The notes: generated from the letters alone by a model not told the origin. 64,000 nucleotides of DNA from Kocuria salsicia (GCF_007681555.1 NZ_VELE01000001.1:310001-374000); one strand, 5' to 3'. Shown: positions 26,128-37,652, numbered from the stretch's first letter. Translations and numbers: made by a program.

Positions 26128-27141
26128 TCAGAACAGCGCGCGCATGAGCTGCGAACGGGCGGCGACCACCCGGGGGTCGTCTGCTCCCACAACGTCGAAG
26201 AGGTCCACCAGCCGCTGCCGGGCGGTGTCCTTCTCGTCGCCGGCCTTCGTGCGCACGAGGTTCAGCAGCCGCCGGAACGCGTCCTCCACGTGACCCCCGG
26301 AGAGGTCGAGGTCCGCGACGGCGAGCGCCGCCTGCAGGTCCTCCGGGTCGGACGCCGCGGCGTCGCGCACGGCCTTCGCGTTCATGGAGCTCACGCGCTG
26401 CAGCAGGTGGACCTGGGAGAGCGCGAGCTTGGCGTCGTGGTCCCCGGGGTTCTCGGCGAGTGCCCTGCGGTACGCGGCCTCGGCGCCGTCGAGGTCACCG
26501 GCTTCCAGCTTGTCCACCGCCTCCTGGTGCAGGGGCGGCAATGGTGCAGGCTCCCCGTTCCCAGCATCCGTGGGCTCCGCCGTGCCGGTGACACCGTTCT
26601 GCTCCGCGAGGCCCAGCAGCTCGCCGAGCAGCCCGCGCAGCTGCTCCTCGGGGACGGTCGAGGTCACGAGCGGCACCACGCGCCCGCCCAGCAGGGCGAG
26701 CACCGTGGGAACCGACTGGGCCTGGAATGCCTGCGCGATCTGCGGCTCGGCGGCCGTATCCACCGTGCCCAGCAGCAGCCTGCCGTCGAAACCGTCCACG
26801 ACCTTCGCGACGAGGTCAACGAAGCTCTCCGACTCCGGGCTCTGCGCCGCGTGCAGCACCACGACCACCGGGTACTGCGTGGAAGCTTCCGCGTACTGCT
26901 GGAAGTTCCCGGTGTTCAGGGCCACCCGGTAGGAACCGCCCCTGGTGTTCGCAGCTGTCGACGCCGCCTGCGCCGCCTGGGGTGCCCCGCCGGCGGCCGC
27001 GCCGCCCGTAGCCGCGCCCAGGTCCACGGCACCGCGCACAGACGCGGGAACCTGCTGCTCTCCCTGCCCGGGCGCACCCTGCTGTCCACGGGCCGACGCA
27101 CCGGCCTGACGTCCTGACGGTGAAGGGGGGAACTCGCTCAT
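26128..27141 (-). CDS. Thioredoxin-fold/TPR protein (YbbN/CnoX-like)
   Basis: A 337-residue protein with a low-complexity Gly/Ala/Gln-rich N-terminus (about 60 residues), a thioredoxin fold (about 75-185; VVVLHAAQSPES, then the cis-Pro element SVPTVLALLGG), and C-terminal TPR-like helices (EAVDKLEAGDLDGAEAAYRR and beyond, to about 330). The redox CxxC motif is replaced by SPES, so it cannot act as a disulfide reductase. This domain layout matches YbbN, a chaperedoxin or co-chaperone; the actinobacterial counterpart is Rv1324. ATG at 27141 preceded by GGAGGTCAGCC. Divergent from the AI-2E family gene. Confidence 0.85.
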   Translation of the reverse strand: MSEFPPSPSGRQAGASARGQQGAPGQGEQQVPASVRGAVDLGAATGGAAAGGAPQAAQAASTAANTRGGSYRVALNTGNFQQYAEASTQYPVVVVLHAAQSPESESFVDLVAKVVDGFDGRLLLGTVDTAAEPQIAQAFQAQSVPTVLALLGGRVVPLVTSTVPEEQLRGLLGELLGLAEQNGVTGTAEPTDAGNGEPAPLPPLHQEAVDKLEAGDLDGAEAAYRRALAENPGDHDAKLALSQVHLLQRVSSMNAKAVRDAAASDPEDLQAALAVADLDLSGGHVEDAFRRLLNLVRTKAGDEKDTARQRLVDLFDVVGADDPRVVAARSQLMRALF

Positions 27142-27275
27142 GGCTGACCTCCTCGGAAGCCGCGCCCTCGAGGAGCGCGGGTCGAAAATGTGCCCGCCGT
27201 GCCACACAGCACGCGGATGTCGTCATTTCCATTATGTGCACCGGGCGGCGGGGATGTCCCGACGGCGCCGCGATG

Positions 27276-27281
27276 TACGCT
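27276..27281 (+). promoter_or_regulatory. -10 box (TACGCT), leaderless
   Basis: TACGCT, TCCGGC, GTG at 27288: six-base gap. This decides the start of the AI-2E family gene against an in-frame ATG at 27273 and the more distant 27120. Confidence 0.6.
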
Positions 27282-27287
27282 TCCGGC

Positions 27288-28466
27288 GTGAGCACAACCT
27301 CCGATCCACGACGCAGGCCGCCCGCGCGATTCCGGCCCTCCCGCCAGCGCTTCGAGGTGCCGCCGGAACCCGCCGGGGACCAGGATGGGCGCCGCGCCCC
27401 CTGGGATCGCCCGGGTGACGTGCGGGCGCACCCGGTCCAGACGGGCTTCATGCTCACGGTGGGCGTGGGCCTCGCGCTGCTCGTCTACTACGTGCTCACG
27501 AACGTGGGCGGGCTGGTCGGCTGGATCGTGACGGCCGCGTTCATCTGCCTGGGGCTCGACCCCCTGGTGCGGTGGCTCGAATCCAAAGGCCTTCCCCGCC
27601 CGCTCGCGGCGGGAATTGTGATCGTCGCCCTGGCGCTGCTGATCACCGGATTCATCCTGGGCGTAGTGCCCCGCATGGTCGAACAGGCGCAGCAGATTGC
27701 CGCGCGGGGCCCGGACTTCGTGAACGACTTCATGCAATCGGACCTCTTCCACACCCTGGACGCCCGCTTCGACATCGCCTCCTCCGTGCAGACCGCCGCG
27801 GACGGGCTGCAGAAGCGGATCACCACTGACGAGAACTTCCTGGGCGGCATCTTCGGCTCCGTGGTCAACGTGAGCGGGGTGGTGCTCAACGCGATCACCG
27901 GAACGCTGATCGTGATGGCCTTGAGCCTGTACTTCCTCTTCTCCCTGCCCACCATGAAAGCGTGGTGCTACCGGCTGGCCCCCGCGAGCCGCCGCGCCCG
28001 CGTGCAGCAGCTCGGCGAGCGGATGACCAACGGTGTGGGCAACTACGTCATGGGCCAGGCGTGCGTGGCGCTGATCAACGCAGCCGTGGCGTTCATCCTC
28101 ATGAACGTGTGGGGAGTGCCCTACGCAACCCTTCTCGTGCTCTTCGTGGGACTGCTCGCGTTCATCCCGCTCGTGGGCGGCGTGCTCGCCGGCATTCTTG
28201 TCACGATCGCGGCCTCCCTCGGCGGGTGGGACACGGCCATCCCCTACGCCATCTGCTACTTCGCCTACCTCCAGCTCGAGGCCTACGTGGTCTCTCCGCG
28301 CATCATGGCCCGGGCTGTCGCGGTGCCGGGCGCGGTGGCCGTCATTGCCGTCGCCGCCGGGGGCGCGCTGTGGAGCGTGCTGGGTGCGCTCATCGCCATC
28401 CCCACCGCGGCCGCGGGGCTGCTGCTGGTCCGTGAGGTCTTCGTCCCGCGCCAGGACGCCCGGTGA
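27288..28466 (+). CDS. AI-2E family transporter
   Basis: A 392-residue membrane protein of the AI-2E (YdiK/PerM) family. A polar N-terminus of about 45 residues is followed by paired helices near 50-95, a soluble stretch (about 140-200) and a cluster of helices near 205-375. The family motifs GLVGWIVTAAFICLGLDPLV and PLVGGVLAGILVTIAA are present. Members have been proposed to export autoinducer-2 or to act as ion antiporters; the substrate is open. The start is set at GTG 27288 by the box above; the open frame to 27120 overlaps the divergent gene. Confidence 0.85.
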   Translation: MSTTSDPRRRPPARFRPSRQRFEVPPEPAGDQDGRRAPWDRPGDVRAHPVQTGFMLTVGVGLALLVYYVLTNVGGLVGWIVTAAFICLGLDPLVRWLESKGLPRPLAAGIVIVALALLITGFILGVVPRMVEQAQQIAARGPDFVNDFMQSDLFHTLDARFDIASSVQTAADGLQKRITTDENFLGGIFGSVVNVSGVVLNAITGTLIVMALSLYFLFSLPTMKAWCYRLAPASRRARVQQLGERMTNGVGNYVMGQACVALINAAVAFILMNVWGVPYATLLVLFVGLLAFIPLVGGVLAGILVTIAASLGGWDTAIPYAICYFAYLQLEAYVVSPRIMARAVAVPGAVAVIAVAAGGALWSVLGALIAIPTAAAGLLLVREVFVPRQDAR

Positions 28467-28498
28467 GCGACGACGCCGCCGCAACCCACGCCTGCCGC

Positions 28499-28504
28499 TA
28501 GGCT
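28499..28504 (+). promoter_or_regulatory. -10 box (TAGGCT) of nucS, leaderless
   Basis: TAGGCT, GTCCTG, GTG: six-base gap and no purine-rich ribosome-binding site. Confidence 0.65.
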
Positions 28505-28510
28505 GTCCTG

Positions 28511-29206
28511 GTGCGTTTAATGATTGCAGACTGCTCGGTGCGCTACGAGGGACGGTTGAACGCCTACCTTCCCCCGGCCCGCCGACTCATCATGCTCAAG
28601 GCCGACGGCTCGGTGCTCGTGCACTCCGACGGCGGCTCCTACAAGCCCCTGAACTGGATGAGCCCACCCGCGACGCTCCACGTCCGCGAACCCTCCGAGG
28701 AGCTTGCAGCGGAGGGAGTCACCGAGGTGTGGGAGGTCCGCGCGGGCAAGTCGGACGACCGCCTGCTCATCCACATCACCACCGTGCACAGCCAGCTCCA
28801 CCACGAGCTCGGTGCGGACCCGGGGCTGGTCAAGGACGGAGTGGAGGCGGACCTGCAGAGGCTGCTCGCCGAGCAGATCACCCGCCTGGGTGAGGGCTTC
28901 TCCCTCGTGCGCCGGGAGTACCCCACCACCATCGGACCCGTGGACATCCTCGCGCGGGACGCCAACGGGGCCACCGTGGCGATCGAGCTGAAGCGCCGTG
29001 GCGACATCGACGGCGTGGAGCAGCTCACCCGCTACCTCGAGCTCCTCAACCGGGATCCCCTGCTGCGGCCCGTCCGCGGCGTCTACGCGGCCCAGCAGAT
29101 CAAACCCCAGGCCCGCACCCTGGCCCGCGACCGCGGCATCGAGTGCCTCAGCCTGGACTACGACGAGATGCGCGGGGCCGTCGACACGCAGTCACGACTC
29201 TTCTGA
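28511..29206 (+). CDS. nucS: Mismatch-specific endonuclease NucS (EndoMS)
   Basis: A 231-residue endonuclease that cuts both strands at certain mismatches and carries out non-canonical mismatch repair in actinobacteria, which usually lack MutS/MutL. The N-terminal dimerisation/binding part starts [20 protein letters not shown], and the C-terminal nuclease has GPVDILARD (Asp) and [22 protein letters not shown] (Glu-x-Lys, then Gln and Tyr). The last residues [12 protein letters not shown] resemble the known sliding-clamp interacting tail. The GTG start is preceded by a TAGGCT box at six bases. Confidence 0.95.
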   Translation: MRLMIADCSVRYEGRLNAYLPPARRLIMLKADGSVLVHSDGGSYKPLNWMSPPATLHVREPSEELAAEGVTEVWEVRAGKSDDRLLIHITTVHSQLHHELGADPGLVKDGVEADLQRLLAEQITRLGEGFSLVRREYPTTIGPVDILARDANGATVAIELKRRGDIDGVEQLTRYLELLNRDPLLRPVRGVYAAQQIKPQARTLARDRGIECLSLDYDEMRGAVDTQSRLF

Positions 29207-29563
29207 GCCTCCCCGGCCGGCAGCACGCGCCGCTTCCCTCCTGGGCCGCAGTCGCTGCAACCGCTCCGGATGGCAGGTCGTGGTGTCCTGCGGAGCTCAG
29301 AGTGACCAGTGCGCTACCACTGAGATCTTGGCGACACATTCGCCGCGGCCACGCGGAACGATTGACCGTCCCGCAACAGTATGTGATGCTTGAGGTGTTC
29401 TCGCATCATGTTTGACATGCTCGCAGGAATGGTAGCGAGCGTGAAGTTCTGACTGGCGCTGTGGCACAACATATCGTGAGCCGCATCCACAGCCTTCTCG
29501 CGGTACCAGTTCAGGTGCACATCCATGTGCACGCACTATTACTCCAGAAGGAGATGCCCCATT
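29207..29563 (+). other. Long non-coding leader region upstream of the cold-shock gene
   Basis: No gene in 357 bases. This stretch is less GC-rich than its flanks and holds possible promoter elements (TTGACC at 29362-29367; TTGACA at 29412-29417, with weak -10 partners) and the hairpin at 29515-29532. A long 5' leader is typical of cspA-type genes, where it controls stability and translation in the cold. The true start point cannot be read. Confidence 0.5.
29515..29532 (+). promoter_or_regulatory. Palindrome just upstream of the csp ribosome-binding site
   Basis: GTGCACAT CC ATGTGCAC is a perfect inverted repeat; as RNA it gives a 7-bp stem with a UCCA loop, about 15 bases before the AAGGAG site at 29548. 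It could be an RNA switch or a protein-binding site. Confidence 0.45.
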
Positions 29564-29767
29564 ATGGCTCAGGGCACCGTTAAGTGGTTCAACGCAGAAA
29601 AGGGCTTCGGCTTCATCACGCCGGACGACGCTGATGGCGACGTCTTCGTCCACTACAGCGAAATTCAGTCGGGCGGCTTCCGCACCCTCGAAGAGAACCA
29701 GCGCGTCGAGTTCGAGATCGGCCAGGGCCAGAAGGGCCCCCAGGCCACCGGTGTGACCCTCATCTGA
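29564..29767 (+). CDS. Cold-shock protein, CspA family
   Basis: A 67-residue single cold-shock domain. RNP1 (KGFGFI) is near residue 15 and RNP2 (VFVHYS) near 29, so it can bind single-stranded RNA and DNA as a chaperone or antiterminator. N-terminal [18 protein letters not shown] is standard. AAGGAG lies 10 bases before the ATG; an upstream in-frame ATG at 29525 lies inside the leader palindrome and is unlikely. A strong terminator follows. Which Csp paralogue this is cannot be told. Confidence 0.95.
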   Translation: MAQGTVKWFNAEKGFGFITPDDADGDVFVHYSEIQSGGFRTLEENQRVEFEIGQGQKGPQATGVTLI

Positions 29768-29783
29768 GTCGCGTCCCCGGACG

Positions 29784-29817
29784 AAACCCCCGCCACCTCG
29801 AGAGGTGGCGGGGGTTT
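29784..29817. terminator. Bidirectional terminator between csp and murA
   Basis: A 16-bp perfect stem (including AAACCCCCGCCACCTC and its complement) with a two-base centre, flanked by A and T runs (TTTT at 29815-29818 for the + strand). It sits between convergent genes. Confidence 0.9.
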
Positions 29818-29931
29818 TCTCGTGCCCGGGGTGGGACGGGCACGGGATGCGGCGGCGGAACAGCCGACCGGGAACGGTCCCCCGCCGACAGCCCGGGCGC
29901 GGGTTCCGGAGGACCGGGACCCGCGCCCGGC

Positions 29932-31215
29932 TCAGCTCCAGCCGCGCGCGATCCGCCGCTGCACCCGGACACCCGCGTTGGCGAGGTGGTCCACGAAGTG
30001 CTCGTAGCCGCGGTCGATGTGCTCCACCCCGGAGACCTCCGTGACGCCCTGGGCGGCCATGCCCGCGATCACGAGGGCCGCGCCGGCGCGAATGTCCATG
30101 GCCTCCACGGGCGCGCCGGAGAGCTCGTGAGCCGGGACGCCGTCCACGCGGGCGTGGTGGCCGTCCAGCCGGACACGCGCCCCCAGCCGTTCGAGTTCGG
30201 CCGTGAAGCCCCAGCGAGCCTCGAACACGTTCTCCGTGATGATCCCGGAACCTTCCGCCACCGCGTTGAGGGCCACCACGAACGGCTGCAGGTCCGTGGG
30301 GAACCCGGGGTACGGAAGCGTGGAGACGTTGATGGCTCGTGGTCGTTCGGGGCCCTGCACCACGAACCGTCCCTCGCGCGTGTCGATCTCGCAGCCCGCG
30401 CATCGCAGCTTGTCGAGGACCACGGACAGGTGCTCGGGTTCCGCCCCCTGGATCTCCACTCTGCCACCCGTCACCGCAGCGGCGAAAGCCCAGGTGCCCG
30501 CGACGATGCGGTCCGCCACGGTGCGGTGCGTGACCGGAGACAGCCGGGGCACCCCGTGGATCGTCAATGTGGTGGTGCCGAGCCCCTCGATGCGGGCACC
30601 CATCTCCCGCAGCATCCGGCCGATGTCCACGATCTCCGGTTCACGCGCCACGTTCTCCAGCACGGTCACGCCCCGGGCCGTGGTCGCTGCCGTCATCAGG
30701 TTCTCCGTGGCACCCACGGACGGGTAGCCGAGACGGTACGTCGCTCCCCCGAGCCCGCCGTCCGCGCTGGCTCGCAGGAAGCCCCGCTCAATGCTCAGCT
30801 GGGCGCCCATGGCCTCCAGCCCGGCGCGGTGCATGTCGAGACCGCGCGTACCGATCGCATCTCCCCCGGGCAGGGCCACCTCCGCCCGGTGGCAGCGTGC
30901 CATCAGCGGCCCCAGCACGGAGATGGACGCGCGCATGGCCCGCACGAGGTCGTAGTCGGCCTGGTGCCCGAGCTCCTCGGGGACGTCGATGCTGACCTCG
31001 TGCTCAGCCGGCCGGTAGGACACGTCGCAGCCCAGGCGCCGCAGCAGCTCCGCCATGACGGTGACGTCGTGGATCTCGGGAACGTTGGTGATGGTGGAGC
31101 GTCCCACCGCCAGCAGCGTGGCCGCCATGAGCTTGAGCACGCTGTTCTTGGCGCCATACACCGGCAGTGCCCCGGCCACGGCAGACGGGCCCTGCACCTC
31201 GATCATTTCTTCCAC
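29932..31215 (-). CDS. murA: UDP-N-acetylglucosamine 1-carboxyvinyltransferase, Asp-type
   Basis: A 427-residue enzyme of the first committed step of peptidoglycan synthesis (phosphoenolpyruvate transfer to UDP-GlcNAc). Substrate Lys is in YGAKNSVLK (near residue 23). At the catalytic loop the sequence is LPGGDAIGTRGLD: Asp at about 119 stands where fosfomycin-sensitive enzymes have Cys (E. coli Cys115). This is the form known from M. tuberculosis and Chlamydia and gives fosfomycin insensitivity. The GTG at 31215 follows AGGAG with a five-base gap; an in-frame ATG at 31239 and another at 31206 are alternatives. Located next to the atp cluster as in other actinobacteria. Confidence 0.93.
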   Translation of the reverse strand: MEEMIEVQGPSAVAGALPVYGAKNSVLKLMAATLLAVGRSTITNVPEIHDVTVMAELLRRLGCDVSYRPAEHEVSIDVPEELGHQADYDLVRAMRASISVLGPLMARCHRAEVALPGGDAIGTRGLDMHRAGLEAMGAQLSIERGFLRASADGGLGGATYRLGYPSVGATENLMTAATTARGVTVLENVAREPEIVDIGRMLREMGARIEGLGTTTLTIHGVPRLSPVTHRTVADRIVAGTWAFAAAVTGGRVEIQGAEPEHLSVVLDKLRCAGCEIDTREGRFVVQGPERPRAINVSTLPYPGFPTDLQPFVVALNAVAEGSGIITENVFEARWGFTAELERLGARVRLDGHHARVDGVPAHELSGAPVEAMDIRAGAALVIAGMAAQGVTEVSGVEHIDRGYEHFVDHLANAGVRVQRRIARGWS

Positions 31216-31314
31216 GGTTCCTCCTGGTGGCCACGGCATTGTCTGGGGGAGTTGGGAACGGCGCCAGCCACGGTGACCGTGCGCGGCCGTGACGACACCG
31301 CGGAGACCTCACAA

Positions 31315-31356
31315 CGTCGTCGACCCCCGCACCAGCAGGCACGAGGGTCGATGACG
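31315..31356 (-). terminator. Possible terminator of the atp operon
   Basis: CGTCGTCGACCC and GGGTCGATGACG pair over 12 positions, with one mismatch on the minus-strand RNA, just past the atpC stop. The spacing to murA (160 bases) leaves room for a murA promoter. Confidence 0.5.
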
Positions 31357-31374
31357 ACGGGTCAGGCGATCCGG

Positions 31375-31653
31375 TCAGGCGGACCGGTTCTCCGACTCGA
31401 GGGAGACCTCGTCCGCGACGACCGTGACGCGGTTGTTGTCGACGGAGACGAAACCGGAGTCGATGGTGCCGCGCAGGCGGTCACCCTCCACGCGGTCTAT
31501 CGCGAACTCCCCGGCGGTGAGCAGCCCAGCCATGGACTCGTGCCCGGGCATGATGCCGATCTCGCCCTCGGTGGTCCGCACCCGTACGAGTCGGGCGGTG
31601 CCGTTCCAGATCTTCCGATCCAGGGCGACGATTTCCACGATGAGTTCGGCCAT
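31375..31653 (-). CDS. atpC: ATP synthase F1 epsilon subunit, short form
   Basis: A 92-residue epsilon subunit of the F1 central stalk. The beta-sandwich domain is complete (MAELIVEIVALDRKIWNG, then TTEGEIGIMPGHESMAGLL and the GFVSVDNNRVTVVAD strand). The C-terminal helical pair found in E. coli (about 138 residues in total) and shortened in mycobacteria (about 121) is absent. The inhibitory function of that hairpin should therefore be missing. It follows atpD by two bases. Confidence 0.93.
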   Translation of the reverse strand: MAELIVEIVALDRKIWNGTARLVRVRTTEGEIGIMPGHESMAGLLTAGEFAIDRVEGDRLRGTIDSGFVSVDNNRVTVVADEVSLESENRSA

Positions 31654-31655
31654 CT

Positions 31656-34074
<2,419 letters not shown>

Positions 34075-34132
34075 GAAATTTCCTTTCAGCACCGCGGTGG
34101 TGCGCCAAAGACCGGCGCACCACCGGAAGCGG

Positions 34133-35758
34133 CTACTTCTTGACGATCGTTTCCTGGTTCACAGCGGTGGCGCCGAGGCTGTCGTGCTCCTCCACGCCCG
34201 GCTCGATGCCGTGCTTGGAACCGTGGAAGTCACGCTTGACCTCGGCCACCGCGGTCTTCAGGGCCTCGATCGCGTCGCCCTCGAGCTTGCCGGTGGAGTT
34301 GATCGAGTCCATGACGTTGGTCGTGCGGCGCACCTGGTCCAGGAGCGCGTGCTCGAACTCGGACACGTTGGCGACCTCGACGTCGTCGAGCTGGCCCGTG
34401 GTACCGGCCCAGATCGAGACGACCTGGTCCGCCACGGGGTAGGGCGTGTACTGGGGCTGCTTGAGCAGCTCCATGAGACGCTCACCGCGGGTCAGCTGCT
34501 GGCGGGAGGCGGCGTCCAGGTCCGAGGCGAACATGGCGAACGCCTGCATGGAGCGGTAGGACGCCAACTCGAGCTTCAGCGTGCCGGAGACCTTCTTCAT
34601 GGCCTTGACCTGAGCGGCGCCGCCCACGCGCGACACCGAGATGCCCACGTCCACGGCGGGACGCTGGTTGGCGTTGAACAGGTCCGACTGGAGGAAGATC
34701 TGGCCATCGGTGATGGAGATGACGTTGGTGGGGATGAACGCCGAGACGTCGTTCGCCTTGGTCTCGATGATGGGCAAACCGGTCATCGAGCCCGCGCCCA
34801 GCTCGTCCGAGAGCTTGGCGCAGCGCTCGAGCAGGCGAGAGTGCAGGTAGAACACGTCGCCGGGGTACGCCTCGCGTCCCGGCGGACGGCGCAGCAGCAG
34901 AGACACCGCACGGTAGGCCTCGGCCTGCTTGGAGAGGTCGTCGAAGACGATCAGCACGTGCTTGCCGTTGTACATCCAGTGCTGGCCAATGGCCGAGCCG
35001 GCGTAGGGAGCCAGGTACTTCAGACCCGCGGACTCCGAGGCCGGGGCCGCCACGATGGTCGTGTAGTCCAGGGCACCGTTGTCCTCCAGCGTCTGGCGCA
35101 CAGCGGCGATGGTGGAGGCCTTCTGGCCGACCGCCACGTAGATGCAGCGGACCTGCTTCTCGACGTCTCCGGACTCCCAGTTGGAGCGCTGGTTCAGGAT
35201 GGCGTCCACCGCGATGGCGGTCTTTCCGGTCTGGCGGTCGCCGATGATCAGCTGACGCTGGCCGCGACCGATCGGGATCATGGCGTCGATGGCCTTGATG
35301 CCGGTCTGCAGCGGCTCGTGCACGGACTTGCGCATGGTCACGCCGGGGGCCTGCAGCTCGAGTTCGCGGCGGCCGTCCGTGGCGACCGGCCCGAGGTCGT
35401 CGAGGGGCTCGCCGAGCGGATCCACGACGCGGCCGAGGTAGCCCTCGCCCACGGGCACGGAGAGCACCTCGCCGGTGCGGTGGACCTCCTGGCCCTCCTC
35501 GATGCCCTGGAAGTCGCCGAGGACCACGACGCCGATGTCGCGGGTGTCGAGGTTCAGGGCCAGGCCCAGCACCCCGTTCTCGAACTTGAGCAACTCGTTG
35601 GCCATGACGGAGGGAAGGCCCTCCACATGGGCGATGCCGTCTGCCGCGGACGACACGCGTCCTACTTCTACTCGTTCCACGTTGCCGGGATCGTAGGACG
35701 CGGCGAAATCGTTCAGCGCGCTACGGATCTCGTCGGCATTGATGGTCACATCGGCCAT
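34133..35758 (-). CDS. atpA: ATP synthase F1 alpha subunit
   Basis: A 541-residue nucleotide-binding subunit, a little longer than the usual 510 because of a Lys/His/Asp-rich tail of about 25 residues. P-loop GDRQTGKTA is near residue 172. The [11 protein letters not shown] region and the signature [14 protein letters not shown] are present. ATG at 35758 begins [15 protein letters not shown], as in related proteins; the frame to 35893 extends through the spacer. Confidence 0.96.
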   Translation of the reverse strand: MADVTINADEIRSALNDFAASYDPGNVERVEVGRVSSAADGIAHVEGLPSVMANELLKFENGVLGLALNLDTRDIGVVVLGDFQGIEEGQEVHRTGEVLSVPVGEGYLGRVVDPLGEPLDDLGPVATDGRRELELQAPGVTMRKSVHEPLQTGIKAIDAMIPIGRGQRQLIIGDRQTGKTAIAVDAILNQRSNWESGDVEKQVRCIYVAVGQKASTIAAVRQTLEDNGALDYTTIVAAPASESAGLKYLAPYAGSAIGQHWMYNGKHVLIVFDDLSKQAEAYRAVSLLLRRPPGREAYPGDVFYLHSRLLERCAKLSDELGAGSMTGLPIIETKANDVSAFIPTNVISITDGQIFLQSDLFNANQRPAVDVGISVSRVGGAAQVKAMKKVSGTLKLELASYRSMQAFAMFASDLDAASRQQLTRGERLMELLKQPQYTPYPVADQVVSIWAGTTGQLDDVEVANVSEFEHALLDQVRRTTNVMDSINSTGKLEGDAIEALKTAVAEVKRDFHGSKHGIEPGVEEHDSLGATAVNQETIVKK

Positions 35759-35929
35759 CTGCTGTCCCTGCTCTCTACGTCGTGTGATCATCGCGTGAGC
35801 AATGACCAGGCTTGTTCTTGTCGCGATGCGTTGCCCCATCGCCGTGCAGCCGCGTGGGCCGCCCGTGGAGGCAACGCGACGAGATGCCGGCATCGACCGA
35901 CTCCCCGCGATCCTCGCTCCACGAGAGGA

Positions 35930-36742
35930 TCAGGCCGCGATCCGCTGCTGCAGCTGATCCAGCCGGTGGGTGACCGAGCCGTCGATGATCTCCTCGCCCA
36001 CCTGCACGCGCAGACCCCCCACCAGCGACGGAGAGGTCTCCGTGGTCAGTTTGAGATCCCGTCCGTACAGGCGGTTCAGCGCGTCCCGCAGCTTCGCCAG
36101 CTGGTCCTCGCGCAGCGGCCGAGCCGTCTGCACGCGGGCGATCCAACGATGCTGCCGGTCCGCGACCCACTGGGCGAAGTGCTCGAGCAGCCGCCCGGGC
36201 AGCGAGCCGCGCGGTTCGCTGACCGCGCGTTCCACGAGCAGTGCGGCCTCCTCGGACCCCGGCGCCATAAGACGTCGGGCAAGGGTCACCTTGGCCTCGG
36301 CACTCGCACGCGCGTCCGAGAACGCGCGCTGCAGCTCGGCGGAGCGCTCCAGCATGGACTTGAACCCGATGAGTTCGTCCACGAGCGCCTCGAGAGCGTC
36401 GACACCGCCACGGTTCTCGGCGGCCGCGGCTGCGAGCTGCACGGCCGTCCGCTCGATCCCGTCCCCCAGCTGGCGCTCGGTGGCGCTTCGCTGGGAGGCG
36501 AGTTCCGCGACGATGTCCACGGCGACGTCGTTGGCCCGGCCGTCGAACAGCGTGTGCACGAGGCGGGCACGGTCCTCTGCGGAGCGCGAGGGGTCCGTGA
36601 GTGCCCGGCGCAGTGGGCCGTTGGCGTCCACGATGTCCAGGATCTCGAAGAGCTGCTTCGTGATCCCGGTGCTCGCGGCCCCGGCCCAGCGGTCCACGTC
36701 CACTGTGAGGGGTCGGTAGGGTTCGTTCGATGCTTCTGCCAT
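35930..36742 (-). CDS. atpH: ATP synthase delta subunit
   Basis: A 270-residue peripheral-stalk subunit that joins F1 to F0. The N-terminal helical domain (about 1-170) contains LFEILDIVDANGPLRRALTDPS, and the C-terminal part has the family motif LVGGLRVQVGEEIIDGSVTHRLDQLQQ near the end. It is longer than the E. coli protein (177 residues), as in many actinobacteria, but there is no fused b-subunit as in M. tuberculosis. Its ATG overlaps the atpF stop by one base. Confidence 0.93.
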   Translation of the reverse strand: MAEASNEPYRPLTVDVDRWAGAASTGITKQLFEILDIVDANGPLRRALTDPSRSAEDRARLVHTLFDGRANDVAVDIVAELASQRSATERQLGDGIERTAVQLAAAAAENRGGVDALEALVDELIGFKSMLERSAELQRAFSDARASAEAKVTLARRLMAPGSEEAALLVERAVSEPRGSLPGRLLEHFAQWVADRQHRWIARVQTARPLREDQLAKLRDALNRLYGRDLKLTTETSPSLVGGLRVQVGEEIIDGSVTHRLDQLQQRIAA

Positions 36743-37293
36743 TACCGTGCAGCTCCCGTACGGCCTTGCTCGGCGTCCAAGTCAGCCAGGAAGCGATCGA
36801 CCACGCGGTTGGCGCGGTCGTCGTCGTTCAAGGACTCCCCGACGATCTTGGACGCGAGCTGCGTTGCCAGAGTGCCGACCTCGTCCCGCAGGGACACCAC
36901 GGCCGCCGCACGCTCGGCCTCGATGGCCTTGTGGGCGTTCTCGGTGATCCGCGCGGATTCCAGGTTGGCGCGATCCTTGAAGTCCGCCAGGATCTTCTCG
37001 CCCTCTGAGCGAGCTTCCTCACGGATCTTCTGGGCCTCGAGCCGGGCACTTTCGAGCTGCTGGTTGTACTCGTCGCGTGCTGCCTTGGCCTCGGCCTGAG
37101 CGGCCTTCGCCTTGGCAAGTCCACCCTCGATGGCGTCCGCCCGGTCCTTGTAGACCTTCTCGAACGCCGGGACGATGAACTTGAACGCGATGAAGAGCAG
37201 AATCACGAACCCGATGAAGGTGATCAGCATTTCCCAGCCGTCGGGGAAGAGAGGACTCTTCGCCTCCTCGGCTGCCAACACCAGTGCGTTCAT
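36742..37293 (-). CDS. atpF: ATP synthase F0 b subunit
   Basis: A 183-residue subunit. One N-terminal transmembrane helix (about 20-42; MLITFIGFVILLFIAFKFI) is followed by a long charged coiled-coil stalk with Ala/Glu/Lys/Arg repeats. Only one b gene is present. The stop TAA overlaps the ATG of atpH by one base (TAATG). Confidence 0.95.
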   Translation of the reverse strand: MNALVLAAEEAKSPLFPDGWEMLITFIGFVILLFIAFKFIVPAFEKVYKDRADAIEGGLAKAKAAQAEAKAARDEYNQQLESARLEAQKIREEARSEGEKILADFKDRANLESARITENAHKAIEAERAAAVVSLRDEVGTLATQLASKIVGESLNDDDRANRVVDRFLADLDAEQGRTGAAR

Positions 37294-37339
37294 GAGCGCG
37301 ATTCCTGTTCTCTAGTTAGGGCGTGTTCTGAGGGGCGCC

Positions 37340-37540
37340 TCAGAGCAACGCCAGGACGAAGCCCAGAATGGCGAGGGCCTCGACCACGGCGAAGCCCATA
37401 AACAGCATCGGCTGGATCACGCGCTGGGACTCGGGCTGGCGAGCGACGGACTGCATGTAGGCAGCGAAGATGAGCCCCACACCGATACCACCGCCGATGG
37501 CAGCAAGACCGTAGCCAATGACGCTAAGCGAACCTTCCAT
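37340..37540 (-). CDS. atpE: ATP synthase F0 c subunit
   Basis: A 66-residue rotor-ring subunit with two helices joined by the polar loop RQPE (residues 34-37). The proton-binding Glu is residue 54 in [26 protein letters not shown] carries the Gly packing motif of helix 1. No sodium-binding Gln/Ser set of the Na+ type is obvious, so proton use is likely. Confidence 0.96.
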   Translation of the reverse strand: MEGSLSVIGYGLAAIGGGIGVGLIFAAYMQSVARQPESQRVIQPMLFMGFAVVEALAILGFVLALL

Positions 37541-37652
37541 TGTGGATGTTTCCTTTCTGGGTGCCCGCAGGAGCGAGCGGTGGTGCCGTTACGAGAACCG
37601 TGAACGGACGATGGTCAGATGAGCGGCCCGGAGGCGGCGCTCCTTCGTGGGG

